From positions 84,936 to 148,935 of the forward strand of contig NZ_JALQCW010000013.1 in NCBI RefSeq assembly GCF_023241715.1: a DNA stretch of 64,000 nucleotides. Reading direction: 5' to 3'. The notes beneath the pieces are model-generated. The model had not been told where the DNA came from, made no database searches, and was given only the letters and a program-made list of their open reading frames with translations. The stretch is from Pseudomonas morbosilactucae (GTDB lineage Bacteria; Pseudomonadota; Gammaproteobacteria; Pseudomonadales; Pseudomonadaceae). Below, one piece after another: positions 39,919 to 49,605 of this stretch (the first letter of the stretch is position 1; each line of letters opens with the position of its first letter). The position numbers and the translations under genes were made by a program.

Positions 39919-39960
39919 AAAAAATGGCGCAAACCTCAGAGATCCTGCTGCTTGCGCCAT
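39919..39960 (-). terminator. Attenuator after aotJ
   Basis: ATGGCGCAA / TTGCGCCAT with a 19-nt loop, ending on the minus strand in a run of six T. It sits between the binding-protein gene and the permease genes, a usual way to make more AotJ than membrane parts. Confidence 0.8.
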
Positions 39961-39983
39961 CTCGGACTTGTTGCTGCGACGGT

Positions 39984-40760
39984 TTACTGGCCGTAAATGT
40001 CGAAGTCGAAGTACTTGTCCTGGATCTGCTTGTACTTGCCGTTCGCGCGAATGGCAGCAATGGCACCGGTGATCTTGTCTTTCAGGGCATCGCCCTTGCG
40101 CACCGCGATACCTACGCCGTCGCCGAAGTACTTGACGTCGGTGAAGGCCGGGCCGACGAAGGCGAAGCCTTTGCCTGCGTCGGTTTTCAGGAAACCGTCA
40201 TTCAACAGGGTAGCGTCTGCCACGGTGCCGTCGAGGCGACCCGCGGCCACGTCCAGGTAGATTTCATTCTGCGAGCCGTAAGGCTTGATCTCGGCACCCA
40301 GCGGCGCCAGGACTTCGCGAGCGAAACGCTCGTGGATCGAACCGCGCTGCACGCCAATGTTCTTGCCCTTGAGCTCAGTCAGGCCGTCGCTGATCTGGGT
40401 ACCGGACTTCATCACCAAGCGCGCTGGGGTGTTGTAGTACTTGCCGGTGAAGTCCACGGACTTCTTGCGGTCGTCGGTGATGGACATCGACGACAGGATG
40501 GCGTCGATCTTGCGCACCTTGAGGGCAGGGATCAGGCCGTCGAACTCTTGCTCGACCCACACACACTTGACCTTCATCTCTTCGCACAGCGCGTTGCCGA
40601 TGTCGTAGTCAAAACCAACAATGCTGCCGTCCGGCGCCTTCGAGGCAAACGGAGGGTAGGCCGCTTCGATACCAATTTTCAGAGGCTTTTCATCGGCAAA
40701 CGTCGGCAGGGAAAGCACGGAGGACAGTGCCAGGGCGCCAAGAAGCACGAGTTTCTTCAT
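39984..40760 (-). CDS. aotJ: Arginine/ornithine-binding periplasmic protein AotJ
   Basis: 258 aa from [19 protein letters not shown] at 40760, signal peptide cut near TFADE. Class II solute-binding fold: [55 protein letters not shown]. First gene of the aot operon; the leader carries one ArgR half-site match 170 nt upstream. Confidence 0.96.
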   Translation of the reverse strand: MKKLVLLGALALSSVLSLPTFADEKPLKIGIEAAYPPFASKAPDGSIVGFDYDIGNALCEEMKVKCVWVEQEFDGLIPALKVRKIDAILSSMSITDDRKKSVDFTGKYYNTPARLVMKSGTQISDGLTELKGKNIGVQRGSIHERFAREVLAPLGAEIKPYGSQNEIYLDVAAGRLDGTVADATLLNDGFLKTDAGKGFAFVGPAFTDVKYFGDGVGIAVRKGDALKDKITGAIAAIRANGKYKQIQDKYFDFDIYGQ

Positions 40761-40929
40761 CTTAGGACTCCATCGGTAAAGGGCGAAAACGGCAGAGTGA
40801 GCGACAGCCCAATATGCGAATGGGTGGAAACTGATAGCGGTGCGGCGCACCTGAGGAAACCGGGGTGGGTTCAGTACAGGCAACGACCAGCGAGTGATCG
40901 GCATTCTAACGAGAGGCCGGAAGCCGATA

Positions 40930-40945
40930 TTTCTTCAATGCGACA
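40930..40945 (-). promoter_or_regulatory. ArgR half-site upstream of aotJ
   Basis: Minus strand TGTCGC-ATTGAAGA-AA matches TGTCGC-N8-AA. It lies in the 607-nt aotJ-acsA gap, the only place upstream of aotJ where I find a full match; a second TGTCGC at 40797-40802 lacks the AA. Confidence 0.55.
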
Positions 40946-41244
40946 ACAAATTACAGAAGCATCGAGAAAGCCAGGCAAACGCATTGACAGCTCTTCAAGT
41001 TTATGCAAGAGCAAAAGACAGTGAACCGATCTATGCTGCAAATTGCGGGCCTATTATTGGCAAAGCCTTCTATTCCGGCAAGCGCAGCATGATGGCTTAT
41101 TTTTTAACCGGGTAAAAACAGCTCTGGAATAGGGCCCGGCGTTTCCCATTGCCCCGAAAGCGAGCGCGGGGTTACACCTTCTGTCCCATCGGTAACATTC
41201 TGATACGCCTAGCGAACAAAACCGATATTTATTTGCACCCTCGT

Positions 41245-41289
41245 CGCCAGCAAGCACCTGCTGGCGGCGCAGCAACCGGCTTGCCGGCG
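41245..41289. repeat. REP-type double hairpin between aotJ and acsA
   Basis: CGCCAGCA-N6-TGCTGGCG (41245-41266) is followed by ACCGGCTTGCCGGCG (41275-41289), the latter the inverted form of the REP core seen at 27351 and 30192. The rest of the 40761-41367 gap holds the aotJ promoter region and an A/T-richer tract without a credible gene. Confidence 0.75.
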
Positions 41290-41310
41290 ATCAGCCTCTC
41301 CCCTGCCCCA

Positions 41311-41348
41311 TAAAAAAAGCCCCGCCTGGCGCAACGCCAGGCGGGGCT
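41311..41348 (-). terminator. acsA terminator
   Basis: AGCCCCGCCTGGCG-CAA-CGCCAGGCGGGGCT, 14-bp stem followed on the minus strand by seven T, 20 nt after the acsA stop. Confidence 0.95.
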
Positions 41349-41367
41349 CGATGACTCAAGAGACGTC

Positions 41368-43323
41368 TCAGGCGACGTTCATGGTCTTGTGGGTATCAAT
41401 CAAATGTTGCACCACACCCGGGTCGGCCAGGGTAGAGATGTCCCCCAGACCATCGTACTCAGCCGTGGCGATCTTGCGCAGGATGCGCCGCATGATCTTC
41501 CCGGAGCGGGTTTTCGGCAGCCCTGGTGCCCACTGGATGACATCCGGCGAAGCAATCGGACCGATCTCTTTGCGCACCCAGTTTTTCAGCTCCAGGCGCA
41601 AGGCTTCGCTTGGCTCTTCGCCACCGTTGAGGGTGACGTAGACGTAGATGCCCTGCCCCTTGATGTCATGGGGCACGCCCACCACCGCTGCTTCGGCGAC
41701 TTTCGGGTGGGCAACCATGGCGCTTTCAATCTCGGCGGTGCCCATGCGGTGCCCGGAGACGTTGAGCACGTCGTCCACGCGGCCGGTGATCCACCAGTAG
41801 CCGTCTTCATCACGGCGAGCACCGTCGCCGGTGAAGTACATGCCACGGAAGGTCTTGAAGTAGGTGTCGACGAAACGGTCGTGATCGCCATACAAGGTGC
41901 GCGCCTGGCCTGGCCACGAGTCGAGGATCACCAGGTTGCCTTCGGCAGCGCCTTCGATGATGTTGCCCAGGTTGTCCACCAGCGCCGGCACGACGCCGAA
42001 GAATGGCCGCGCCGCCGAACCCGGCTTGAGGGCGTGAGCACCCGGCAGCGGGCTCATCAGGGTGGCGCCGGTTTCGGTCTGCCACCAGGTGTCGACGATC
42101 GGGCAGCGGGAGTTGCCCACGTTCTTGTAGTACCAGTCCCAGGCTTCCGGGTTGATCGGCTCGCCCACCGAACCCAACAGGCGCAGGCTGCTGCCGTCAG
42201 CGCCCTCACAGGCAGCGGTGCCGGCCGCCATCATGGCGCGGATCGCGGTCGGGGCGGTGTAGAGGATATTGACCTTGTGCTTGTCGACAATCTTCGCCAC
42301 GCGGGTCACGTCCGGGTAGTTCGGGACGCCTTCGAACAGCAGAGTGGTCGCGCCATTGGCCAGCGGGCCATAGACGATGTACGTGTGGCCAGTGACCCAG
42401 CCGACGTCGGCGGTGCACCAATAGATTTCACCCGGGCGGTAGTCAAATACACGCTCGTGGGTCAGCGCTGCGTACAACAGGTAGCCGCCTGTGGTGTGCT
42501 GCACACCTTTCGGCTTGCCGGTAGAACCCGAGGTGTAAAGGATGAACAGGGCTTCTTCAGCCCCCATTTCCTTCGGCGCACACACGGTGCCCGCCACTTT
42601 CATCAGGTCTTCGTACCAGATGTCGCGATGCTGGTTCCACTTGATGCCGCCACCGGTGCGCTTGCACACGATGACCTTCTGGATGCTGCTGGTTTCCGGG
42701 TTGGTCAGGGCGTCGTCGACGTTGGCCTTGAGGGGGATTTTCTTGCCGGCACGGATGCCTTCGTCAGCAGTGATCACCACTTTGGAGCGGCAGTCGATGA
42801 TACGGCCGGCCAAGGCTTCAGGGGAGAAGCCACCGAACACCACCGAGTGGATCGCGCCGATGCGGGTACAGGCCAGCATGGCCACCACGGCTTCAGGGAT
42901 CATCGGCATATAAATAGTCACCACGTCGCCGCGGTGCACGTCCTGGCCACGCAGGGCGTTGGCGAACTTGCAGACTTCTTCGTGCAGTTCGCGGTAGGTG
43001 ATGTTGCGGCTTTCCGCTGGGTCGTCGCCTTCCCAGATGATTGCGATCTGGTCGCCACGCTCGGCCAAGTGGCGATCCAAGCAGTTATAGGAGACGTTCA
43101 GGGTGCCATCGGCAAACCATTTGATGTCGACGTGGTGATCGTCGAAGGAGGTCTGTTTCACCGTGGTGAAAGGCTTGATCCAGTCGAGACGCTTGGCCTG
43201 CTCGCGCCAGAAGCCGTCGGGGTTGACCACCGACTGCTGATACATGGCCTTGTAGGTCGCCTCGTCAGTCAACGTGTTGGCTGCAACCTCGGGACGAACG
43301 GGATACAGAGAAGCCGCACTCAT
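41368..43323 (-). CDS. acsA: Acetyl-CoA synthetase AcsA
   Basis: 651 aa, exactly family length, from [21 protein letters not shown]-forming ligase motifs: [13 protein letters not shown] (ATP loop), DTWWQTETG, and the regulatory acetylatable lysine in [11 protein letters not shown]. It makes acetyl-CoA from acetate, ATP and CoA. The leader has a Crc/Hfq-type CA motif, so carbon-catabolite repression at translation is likely. Confidence 0.97.
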   Translation of the reverse strand: MSAASLYPVRPEVAANTLTDEATYKAMYQQSVVNPDGFWREQAKRLDWIKPFTTVKQTSFDDHHVDIKWFADGTLNVSYNCLDRHLAERGDQIAIIWEGDDPAESRNITYRELHEEVCKFANALRGQDVHRGDVVTIYMPMIPEAVVAMLACTRIGAIHSVVFGGFSPEALAGRIIDCRSKVVITADEGIRAGKKIPLKANVDDALTNPETSSIQKVIVCKRTGGGIKWNQHRDIWYEDLMKVAGTVCAPKEMGAEEALFILYTSGSTGKPKGVQHTTGGYLLYAALTHERVFDYRPGEIYWCTADVGWVTGHTYIVYGPLANGATTLLFEGVPNYPDVTRVAKIVDKHKVNILYTAPTAIRAMMAAGTAACEGADGSSLRLLGSVGEPINPEAWDWYYKNVGNSRCPIVDTWWQTETGATLMSPLPGAHALKPGSAARPFFGVVPALVDNLGNIIEGAAEGNLVILDSWPGQARTLYGDHDRFVDTYFKTFRGMYFTGDGARRDEDGYWWITGRVDDVLNVSGHRMGTAEIESAMVAHPKVAEAAVVGVPHDIKGQGIYVYVTLNGGEEPSEALRLELKNWVRKEIGPIASPDVIQWAPGLPKTRSGKIMRRILRKIATAEYDGLGDISTLADPGVVQHLIDTHKTMNVA

Positions 43324-43345
43324 CTTTCTTACCTCGGTGAAATAG

Positions 43346-43353
43346 TTGTTTTT
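43346..43353 (-). promoter_or_regulatory. CA motif (Crc/Hfq target) in the acsA leader
   Basis: Minus strand AAAAACAA fits AAnAAnAA, the A-rich site through which Hfq and Crc repress translation in pseudomonads. It is 23 nt before the acsA ATG. The rest of the 43324-43734 gap shows no other recognised signal. Confidence 0.55.
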
Positions 43354-43734
43354 GTATGACCCCGTTGTAACGGGGGCGGCGCTATAGAACCATTCGACGA
43401 TGGTAGTAACAACCCCCCACAAAATGTCCTGATATTCACTGCAACCGCTCAAGCACAGGACTTTCAGCGCTTTATAGCGTTTCCGGAAAATACTCCCCTT
43501 CGCCTCTGCCGGCTGGCTTTCCGGCGGATTGTTACAAAAAACGCCAATAGTCTTTATCAAAAGCACGTCTATATGCCTGTAACTCACAGGCCTAAAATCA
43601 ACCTCGCCAACCCGGCAACTGATTAACCAAGTGACAGCCCCCACGAAGGCAGTTAATCAAACTTCCATTCAAGTTCCGCACGCAGCCCCATAAAGGCTGC
43701 GCGACCCAACTCGAACTTAAAAGGTGAATTCAAG

Positions 43735-43998
43735 ATGAAAGCTTTATTAGTTCTGGCCCTTACTGGTCTTTGTGCAACCGCCATGGCCGACGAGGCGCCC
43801 ACTGATGTGGCCAGTCAGCAAACCCCGGTCGAGCAATACACTTACTCCACGGATCTGGACATCGCCAAAGTTGTCTCCATGAGTGACGTACCCAATGTAT
43901 GTGAAGTTGTACCGGCTCGCATGGAATATGAAGACTCCCATGGCCAACGGCATATTCTGCAATATCGCGTCATGGGCAGCGGTTGCTCTAACGGCTGA
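43735..43998 (+). CDS. DUF2790 small secreted protein
   Basis: 87 aa. Signal peptide MKALLVLALTGLCATAMADE (cut after AMA), then a short domain YTYSTDLDIAKVVSMSDVPNVCEVVPARMEY...LQYRVMGSGC with two Cys that could form a disulphide. This is the DUF2790 type, present in many Pseudomonas copies and often metal- or stress-regulated; role unknown. AGGTGA precedes the ATG. Divergent from acsA. Confidence 0.88.
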   Translation: MKALLVLALTGLCATAMADEAPTDVASQQTPVEQYTYSTDLDIAKVVSMSDVPNVCEVVPARMEYEDSHGQRHILQYRVMGSGCSNG

Positions 43999-44729
43999 TA
44001 TTCCAGCCAGTGACAAGCCGGCTTACACACACTCGCCGCAAGAAATCGCTCTTGCGGCAAAGATGCCAGGCGAACGACCCTCCATGGGACGAACCCAGAG
44101 CCTCCCCTGATGCCAAGCCACGCCCTGCCCTCTTCCTGCTTCGCTGACGCTACTTCCCGACAAACCCTCAGCCCTCACACAGGGTGATCGCGCCAGCACC
44201 GCGCGAGCCTGTCCAAGTACGCGGCAAGCACGGGATTTGAGCGCTAATCCAGCCAACTTCAGTTGTGTCTCAAACCGGCGAAAGCCTCTCGAAAACACAA
44301 CATCTAGTAAAAACACGCGTTTCAGCGGATTTTCTGCGGCTGATTTCCAAGCGCAAAAAAAAATCTTCACCAGCCAAAGCCCTGTAAACCCTCGCTTTGC
44401 CTTGAATGCCCCCCCTTTCCAAGCCTTCCTGCGCCACTTGGTCACCCCACAGACGTAAAAAAATCCCTATAATGCGACCTCAAAACGGGCCTGCAACATT
44501 CCCTTACCGGACTGGAAAGACATGCTGGGGCCACCGCAGGAGCCGAAACGCTCGGTTCCGCCCCACGACCCGCTTCAGGACACCCGTGCACACATTCTGT
44601 TTATTGCCTGCGTTCACTGCTGCAACAAACGATTCCTTATAGATCTAACGCGGCCAGTAGGGTCGTGTGAAAAGCCAACCCTTTTGTTTTCACACGGGCA
44701 TCTGGCCCTCAAGCAGGAGACGACACGTC
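43999..44729. other. 731-nt region upstream of nrdB without a credible gene
   Basis: Holds a hairpin GCCGCAAGA-N6-TCTTGCGGC (44035-44058) after the DUF2790 gene and a TATAAT at 44468-44473 that may belong to the nrdB promoter. Open frames here lack family resemblance or ribosome sites. nrdA is absent. Confidence 0.55.
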
Positions 44730-45977
44730 ATGCTGAGCTGGGACGAATTCGACAAAGAAGAAGGCGAAGTTGCCGTTAAAGGCGCCAACGCCGGCCATGC
44801 TTCTGAAGCCAACATGGACCGCCTCGACAGCGCTGGCGGTGCCGCCGCGCTCGAAGCCCGCGCCGTGACCGCCAGCGACTCTGCGGCCATCGCTCGTGCC
44901 AAGGCTGCACTGGACAAGCTGGACGTGGCCGAAGGCCTGGCCGAGCTGGAAGGTGCTTCCGCCCGTGTAGCTGTCGATGAAAAGCGCATGATCAACTGCC
45001 GCGCCGACCTCAACCAGCTCGTGCCGTTCAAATATGACTGGGCCTGGCAGAAGTACCTGGACGGTTGCGCAAACCACTGGATGCCGCAAGAAGTCAACAT
45101 GACCGCCGACATCGCCCTCTGGAAAGACCCGGAAGGCCTGACCGACGACGAGCGCCGCATCGTGATGCGCAACCTGGGCTTCTTCTCCACCGCCGACTCC
45201 CTGGTTGCCAACAACCTGGTGCTGGCCGTGTACCGCCTGATCACCAACCCGGAATGCCGCCAGTACATCCTGCGCCAGGCGTTCGAAGAGGCGATCCACA
45301 CCCACGCTTACCAGTACTGCATCGAATCGTTGGCCATGGATGAAGGCGAGATCTTCAACATGTACCACGAGATCCCGTCGGTCGCGAAGAAAGCCGTCTG
45401 GGGCCTGAAGTACACCCGTTCGATCTCCGATCCGAAGTTCGAAACCGGCACCGTCGAGACCGACAAAGAACTGCTGCGCAACCTGATCGCCTACTACTGC
45501 GTTCTGGAAGGCATCTTCTTCTATTGCGGCTTCACCCAGATCCTGTCCATGGGTCGCCGCAACAAAATGACCGGTGTCGCCGAGCAGTTCCAGTACATCC
45601 TGCGCGACGAATCCATGCACCTGAACTTCGGCATCGACGTGATCAACCAGATCAAGATTGAAAACCCGCACCTGTGGGATGCCGAGATGAAGGAAGAAGC
45701 CACCCAGATGATCCTCCAGGGCACCCAACTGGAAATCGAATACGCTCGCGACACCATGCCGCGCGGCGTACTGGGCATGAACGCGGCCATGATGGAGGAC
45801 TACCTCAAGTTCATCGCCAACCGTCGCCTGTCGCAGATCGGCTTGAAAGAAGAGTACCCAGGTACCACCAACCCGTTCCCATGGATGAGCGAAATCATGG
45901 ACTTGAAGAAAGAGAAAAACTTCTTCGAGACTCGCGTGATCGAGTATCAAACTGGCGGCGCGCTGAGCTGGGATTGA
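44730..45977 (+). CDS. nrdB: Class Ia ribonucleotide reductase, beta subunit NrdB
   Basis: 415 aa from [18 protein letters not shown] at 44730 (AGGAGA upstream). Residues 1-85 form the Ala-rich N-terminal extension usual in Pseudomonas. The R2 core carries the di-iron ligands ([32 protein letters not shown]). The C-terminal tail GGALSWD docks on NrdA. It generates the tyrosyl radical for deoxyribonucleotide synthesis. Its NrdA partner is not adjacent in this window. Confidence 0.97.
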   Translation: MLSWDEFDKEEGEVAVKGANAGHASEANMDRLDSAGGAAALEARAVTASDSAAIARAKAALDKLDVAEGLAELEGASARVAVDEKRMINCRADLNQLVPFKYDWAWQKYLDGCANHWMPQEVNMTADIALWKDPEGLTDDERRIVMRNLGFFSTADSLVANNLVLAVYRLITNPECRQYILRQAFEEAIHTHAYQYCIESLAMDEGEIFNMYHEIPSVAKKAVWGLKYTRSISDPKFETGTVETDKELLRNLIAYYCVLEGIFFYCGFTQILSMGRRNKMTGVAEQFQYILRDESMHLNFGIDVINQIKIENPHLWDAEMKEEATQMILQGTQLEIEYARDTMPRGVLGMNAAMMEDYLKFIANRRLSQIGLKEEYPGTTNPFPWMSEIMDLKKEKNFFETRVIEYQTGGALSWD

Positions 45978-46027
45978 TTCCTGACACCACTGTAAGTTGT
46001 CTATTCACCCGTTGAATAGATTGCTCT

Positions 46028-46058
46028 AAAAAAGCCCTGACCTGTTCAGGGCTTTTTT
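46028..46058 (+). terminator. nrdB terminator
   Basis: AAAAAAGCCCTGA-CCTGT-TCAGGGCTTTTTT, 13-bp stem with T-tract. The remaining gap to 46375 is A/T-rich and shows no credible gene. Confidence 0.95.
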
Positions 46059-46375
46059 ATTGAAGCGAAAAAACATTCAATACTTTTTCATCCTGCACCT
46101 GGCTTACAAGTCATCAACTTTTGAGCACGTTTTAATTATCAGAGTGGCTGACTTCAAGTACGGTTTCGAATCATCCCCAAGCCATTTCCCACTGATTGTT
46201 ACAGTCAGTTTTTTACTGTTGCTGATCCCGGCTTCAAGCTTGCCAAAGTGCGCACTGGGCGGCTCTATCGTTCTGTTGCGCCGAAGCTCGCATTAACAAA
46301 ATCGAGAAAATTTCGGTGCACGAACAAAGCCCAACCGCTATAAAAGCCCCTTCGCGCACAAGGACCTACGCCGCC

Positions 46376-47356
46376 ATGAAATTCGACAACGCCTACTGCA
46401 TCAGCCTCGACGACAAGCTGTCGATCTATGACGTGCGCGATCTGAATTTCGATGAAACCCAGGGCTTCGACTCGGCCAAGGAGCGCTTTCAGTGCCCCAA
46501 TGATCAATGCCGTGCGGCCTTTGATGCGGAAAACGGGCTGGGCACCTTCAATGCCAAGAACGTCAATTATCGCCGCACCCCGCACTTCAAGAACCTTCCC
46601 GGCACCCGGCATGTGGACGGCTGCCCCTATGGCACTCGCCACGCCCTGATTGAAGGCCTGGAAGGCGCGGAGGCCGAGGATAACCGGGAGGAACACTTCC
46701 CTTCCGAGTTGTTGCTGGCTCGACGTGAATATGTGCGCAAGCCGAGCAGCCCGGTGCCGGCCGTCGATACTCCGACCCTCCAACCGCAGTCGTCCTCCTT
46801 CAACGCAAGCGCGGCGCCCACCAGCGATCGGGCGCCGGACAAAACCAGCGTCTTTGCCCATCCGGTGGAATGCTTCGTGTCGAACATCGACGACAAAGAC
46901 TTGCTCAAGCGCATGCCACTGAAGATTGGCGAGCACAGTGCGTCCTACGCCACCTTCTTCAAGAAGATCGAGTACCTGCAGGACAACAAGGGGCTGATCT
47001 ACTGGGGCAAGATCAAGGAAATCAAGGACTACACCCAGAGCTTTCGCATCGACTTCGAGCAAAAGGTCTGGTTCAAGGCCGCGGACGACGCCAAAAAGAA
47101 GCCCTATTCGGTCAATGTCTACCTGAGCAAGAAGCTCATCGAGGGCTACCGCAAGCGCAAGGCGTTTCTTGAGGAGATCAAGCATGCCATCGACAGCGAA
47201 CAGGATTTGTACTGCTTCTTCTATGGGGTCACGCCGGAGTTGAAGCAGGTGCCCAGCAAGAAGAACCCCGAGCAGACTTTCGGCGTGTTCAGCGCCAATA
47301 TCGAGAACCTCGACCACTTCATCGTCCGTGAAGCACCGGCACTGAACACCCAATAA
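46376..47356 (+). CDS. Unknown cytoplasmic protein with N-terminal zinc-ribbon-like motif
   Basis: 326 aa from the ATG at 46376 (AGGA upstream). The N-terminus reads FQCPNDQCRAAF (C40, C45), then TPHFKNLPGTRHVDGCPYG with H70, H79 and C83: a likely zinc ribbon reminiscent of CoiA-like proteins. A Ser/Pro/Ala linker (about 120-170) is followed by an alpha/beta region with many Lys/Glu and Tyr (YWGKIKEIKDYTQSF). No catalytic motif known to me. Monocistronic; faces the next gene tail to tail with a 3-nt gap. Function unknown. Confidence 0.78.
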   Translation: MKFDNAYCISLDDKLSIYDVRDLNFDETQGFDSAKERFQCPNDQCRAAFDAENGLGTFNAKNVNYRRTPHFKNLPGTRHVDGCPYGTRHALIEGLEGAEAEDNREEHFPSELLLARREYVRKPSSPVPAVDTPTLQPQSSSFNASAAPTSDRAPDKTSVFAHPVECFVSNIDDKDLLKRMPLKIGEHSASYATFFKKIEYLQDNKGLIYWGKIKEIKDYTQSFRIDFEQKVWFKAADDAKKKPYSVNVYLSKKLIEGYRKRKAFLEEIKHAIDSEQDLYCFFYGVTPELKQVPSKKNPEQTFGVFSANIENLDHFIVREAPALNTQ

Positions 47357-47359
47357 ACG

Positions 47360-48562
47360 TCAGTCCTCAGGCAACTGCAACGCCACTGCCCCCGGGTGCT
47401 GGCGGACCAACGCGTACGGCAGTACCGACCAGTCCGCACCGTCGCACGAGCGCTGCACGCGGGCAAAGTAGGAGCCCAGGTACAAGCCCTTGGGCGTGAA
47501 GTACCACGAGGAATAGCCCCAGACACTCTCATCGGTAAAGTTGCAGCTGTCTTCATCATCAGCGGCCGGCGTTTGCATCTGCTCGGGGTACAGCTCGCGC
47601 CAACGGGCGATCAGCCAAGGTACCAGGACTTTGCTCCGATACTCGTAGCTGGCGTGGCTCTGCTCCTCAGTCGAAGGCGGGTCGCCCGGGTTATTGCGAT
47701 CCGCGTGCAGCGTTGGCCGCCCCTCACCCACCCAGAGCACATCGCTCAGGAACAACTGCTCGCCACTGCGCACATCGATGTTCAGCGGTGAATCGCCAAA
47801 GTCCGGATGGGCACCGCCGCAGAAATAGCTGGTGGTGATGTTCAGGCTGATCACCCCCGCCGACATGAACTGCGGTTTCACCGTTTGAAAATACTCCCCC
47901 AAACCCAGACGGCTGGCCCTCAGCATGCACCCGTGGAAACTGGCCACTTCGTACCAGAACCGTCCCAGCAGTTGCTGATTGATGCGCTGTTGTTCGGCGG
48001 GCGTATAACCCGAGACGAGGGTGAACATCGACAGTTTGGAGCCCGGCTCGGTCCACCATTGCAGGGTGCGCCCCATGAAACGCTCTTGCTTGCCCTGCTT
48101 GAGGACCAGGCCCTGCAACCGCAGGTACTCATAGACATCCCCCCGATACAGCTGCGCCAGGTACTCCGGGGCATCCGCCTTGGGTGCTTCGGCCTGGGCC
48201 GCGACCAATTCAACCGGAAGGGTCTTGCCCTTGGCGCTGCGCCATTGGCCCTGCCAGCCATCGGCAGTCTTTTGCAGGGTCAGGCGGGGCCGCGGCGAGT
48301 TATCGCCATAGGGGTTCTGGCCCTCGTCGAGGCTGAGGGCCTGGCCTTCGAGGCGGCCGCTCAACCCCAAATCGCGGCGGTACTTCTGATAGAAATAACG
48401 ACCTGTCAGCTCACCCGGATCCCGGTGGTCCAACTCCAGCACAATCGGCATCTTGCCCAGGGTTCCGGTGAACACCTGCAGGGCTTCATCAGCCTGGCTC
48501 GACGGCAGCAACAGCATCAGCAAAACCAACAACGGCACCCGACGGGCCAATCCTTTGAGCAT
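47360..48562 (-). CDS. Secreted hypothetical protein, DUF3298/RsiV-like C-terminus
   Basis: 400 aa with a signal peptide (MLKGLARRVPLLVLLMLLLPSSQA). The N-terminal half is beta-rich with Gly/Asp turns (GELTGRYFYQKYRRDLGLSGRL), the kind seen in periplasmic proteins that measure reserve energy or bind polymers. The C-terminal half has LNITTSYFCGGAHPDFGDSPLNIDVRSG...LFLSDVL, resembling the DUF3298 fold of RsiV and lysozyme-inhibitor-like proteins. Periplasmic; function unknown. Confidence 0.7.
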   Translation of the reverse strand: MLKGLARRVPLLVLLMLLLPSSQADEALQVFTGTLGKMPIVLELDHRDPGELTGRYFYQKYRRDLGLSGRLEGQALSLDEGQNPYGDNSPRPRLTLQKTADGWQGQWRSAKGKTLPVELVAAQAEAPKADAPEYLAQLYRGDVYEYLRLQGLVLKQGKQERFMGRTLQWWTEPGSKLSMFTLVSGYTPAEQQRINQQLLGRFWYEVASFHGCMLRASRLGLGEYFQTVKPQFMSAGVISLNITTSYFCGGAHPDFGDSPLNIDVRSGEQLFLSDVLWVGEGRPTLHADRNNPGDPPSTEEQSHASYEYRSKVLVPWLIARWRELYPEQMQTPAADDEDSCNFTDESVWGYSSWYFTPKGLYLGSYFARVQRSCDGADWSVLPYALVRQHPGAVALQLPED

Positions 48563-48676
48563 GAACAGTTCCTTGATTGAAGAGGCCTGGCGGGCATCGC
48601 CGTGGCGAAAGCGCGACCGGATTATGGCGAGGTTGGCCGGCAGAATCGAGCGCGGCGCTGAGCAGATCCGGCTCGC

Positions 48677-49492
48677 TCAGGTGATCCACATGCTCAACAT
48701 CACCAGCACCACCAGGCTGATGTACACCCGTGCGTGCAACCGGTCTGCAAGGACGCCGATCCAGCGCGACGCCAAGCGAATACCCAGCAGTGAACCCAAG
48801 GTCAGCACGCCAAACGCCAGCAGATCCACATAACCGATAAACCAGGGGCCCAACTCGACAGGGCTGAACCCGGCCAGGGCCATGTAGGTCAGGGTGCCGG
48901 CCAGAGCCACCGGGACACTCAGCGGATTGGCCATGGAGGTGGCCTGGGTCATGCTCAACCCGCATCGACGCAATAAAGGCACGGTCATCACACTGCCGCC
49001 CACGCCAAGGAAGGTGGCAACGGTGCCGATGAGCAATCCGCCGCCCAGGGTCTGGGCCATGCCCAAACGTCGTGGCGACTGGCCGTGCAGCGGTTCGAGA
49101 AAGCCGCGACGCAGTAGGCAGTCGGCAATGGTCAGGCCGAGGTAGGCGATAAAGGCGTAACGGATGACTTCTCCGCTGACCCAAACGGCCGCCATCGCAC
49201 CCAACACCGAACCCACGCCGATGTAACCCGCCAAGGGCCACACGTAATGCCGGATCAAATGGCCCGCCCGCTGATGCCTCAAGGTCGCGACCAGGGCATT
49301 GACGATCATCACGCAGGTGGAGGTGGCGACCGCGATATGCATCGCCGACTGGCCAATGGCGCTGTCTGCCCCGTAGACGGCCGACAGCATGTGATAAAGC
49401 AGCGGCACCACCACAAAACCGCCACCAAAACCGAAGAGCACCGCGGTAACACCAGTCATGCAGCCAAAAAGCATCAACAGTAGATAGAACAT
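48677..49492 (-). CDS. TauE/SafE-family membrane permease
   Basis: 271 aa from MFYLLLMLFGCMTGVTAVLF at 49492. Eight or so membrane helices; TauE motifs GFGGGFVVVPLL in the first repeat and LGVGGSVMTVPLLRRCG in the second. Such permeases are thought to export sulfite or other organic/inorganic sulfur anions; substrate here unknown. Divergent from an AraC-type regulator with a 113-nt gap, which suggests local control. Confidence 0.9.
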   Translation of the reverse strand: MFYLLLMLFGCMTGVTAVLFGFGGGFVVVPLLYHMLSAVYGADSAIGQSAMHIAVATSTCVMIVNALVATLRHQRAGHLIRHYVWPLAGYIGVGSVLGAMAAVWVSGEVIRYAFIAYLGLTIADCLLRRGFLEPLHGQSPRRLGMAQTLGGGLLIGTVATFLGVGGSVMTVPLLRRCGLSMTQATSMANPLSVPVALAGTLTYMALAGFSPVELGPWFIGYVDLLAFGVLTLGSLLGIRLASRWIGVLADRLHARVYISLVVLVMLSMWIT

Positions 49493-49605
49493 CACGCAGC
49501 ATCCATTACAGGGGAACCCGGACAATAGCCAGCGCGCCCCTGGCCGGCTTTAGCAGATAAGCCAATAATGTTCGCGTTCACGCCAATGGCAAGGGGCTCG
49601 CGGCC

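Noticed and set aside
40894..41115. 73-codon plus-strand frame upstream of aotJ
   Set aside because: Lies over the aotJ promoter/ArgR region, lacks a ribosome site and resembles nothing known.
41389..43359. 656-codon plus-strand frame opposite acsA
   Set aside because: Antisense shadow of acsA; no ribosome site and unnatural composition.
44290..44310. NrdR-box-like ACACAACATCTAGTAA upstream of nrdB
   Set aside because: Only a loose match and the required second box about 31 nt away is absent.
44023..44445. 140-codon minus-strand frame upstream of nrdB
   Set aside because: Arg/Trp/Ser-rich composition, no ribosome site or known family; more likely non-coding leader.
46060..46296. 78-codon plus-strand frame after the nrdB terminator
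   Set aside because: A/T-rich filler directly behind a terminator with no start signal.
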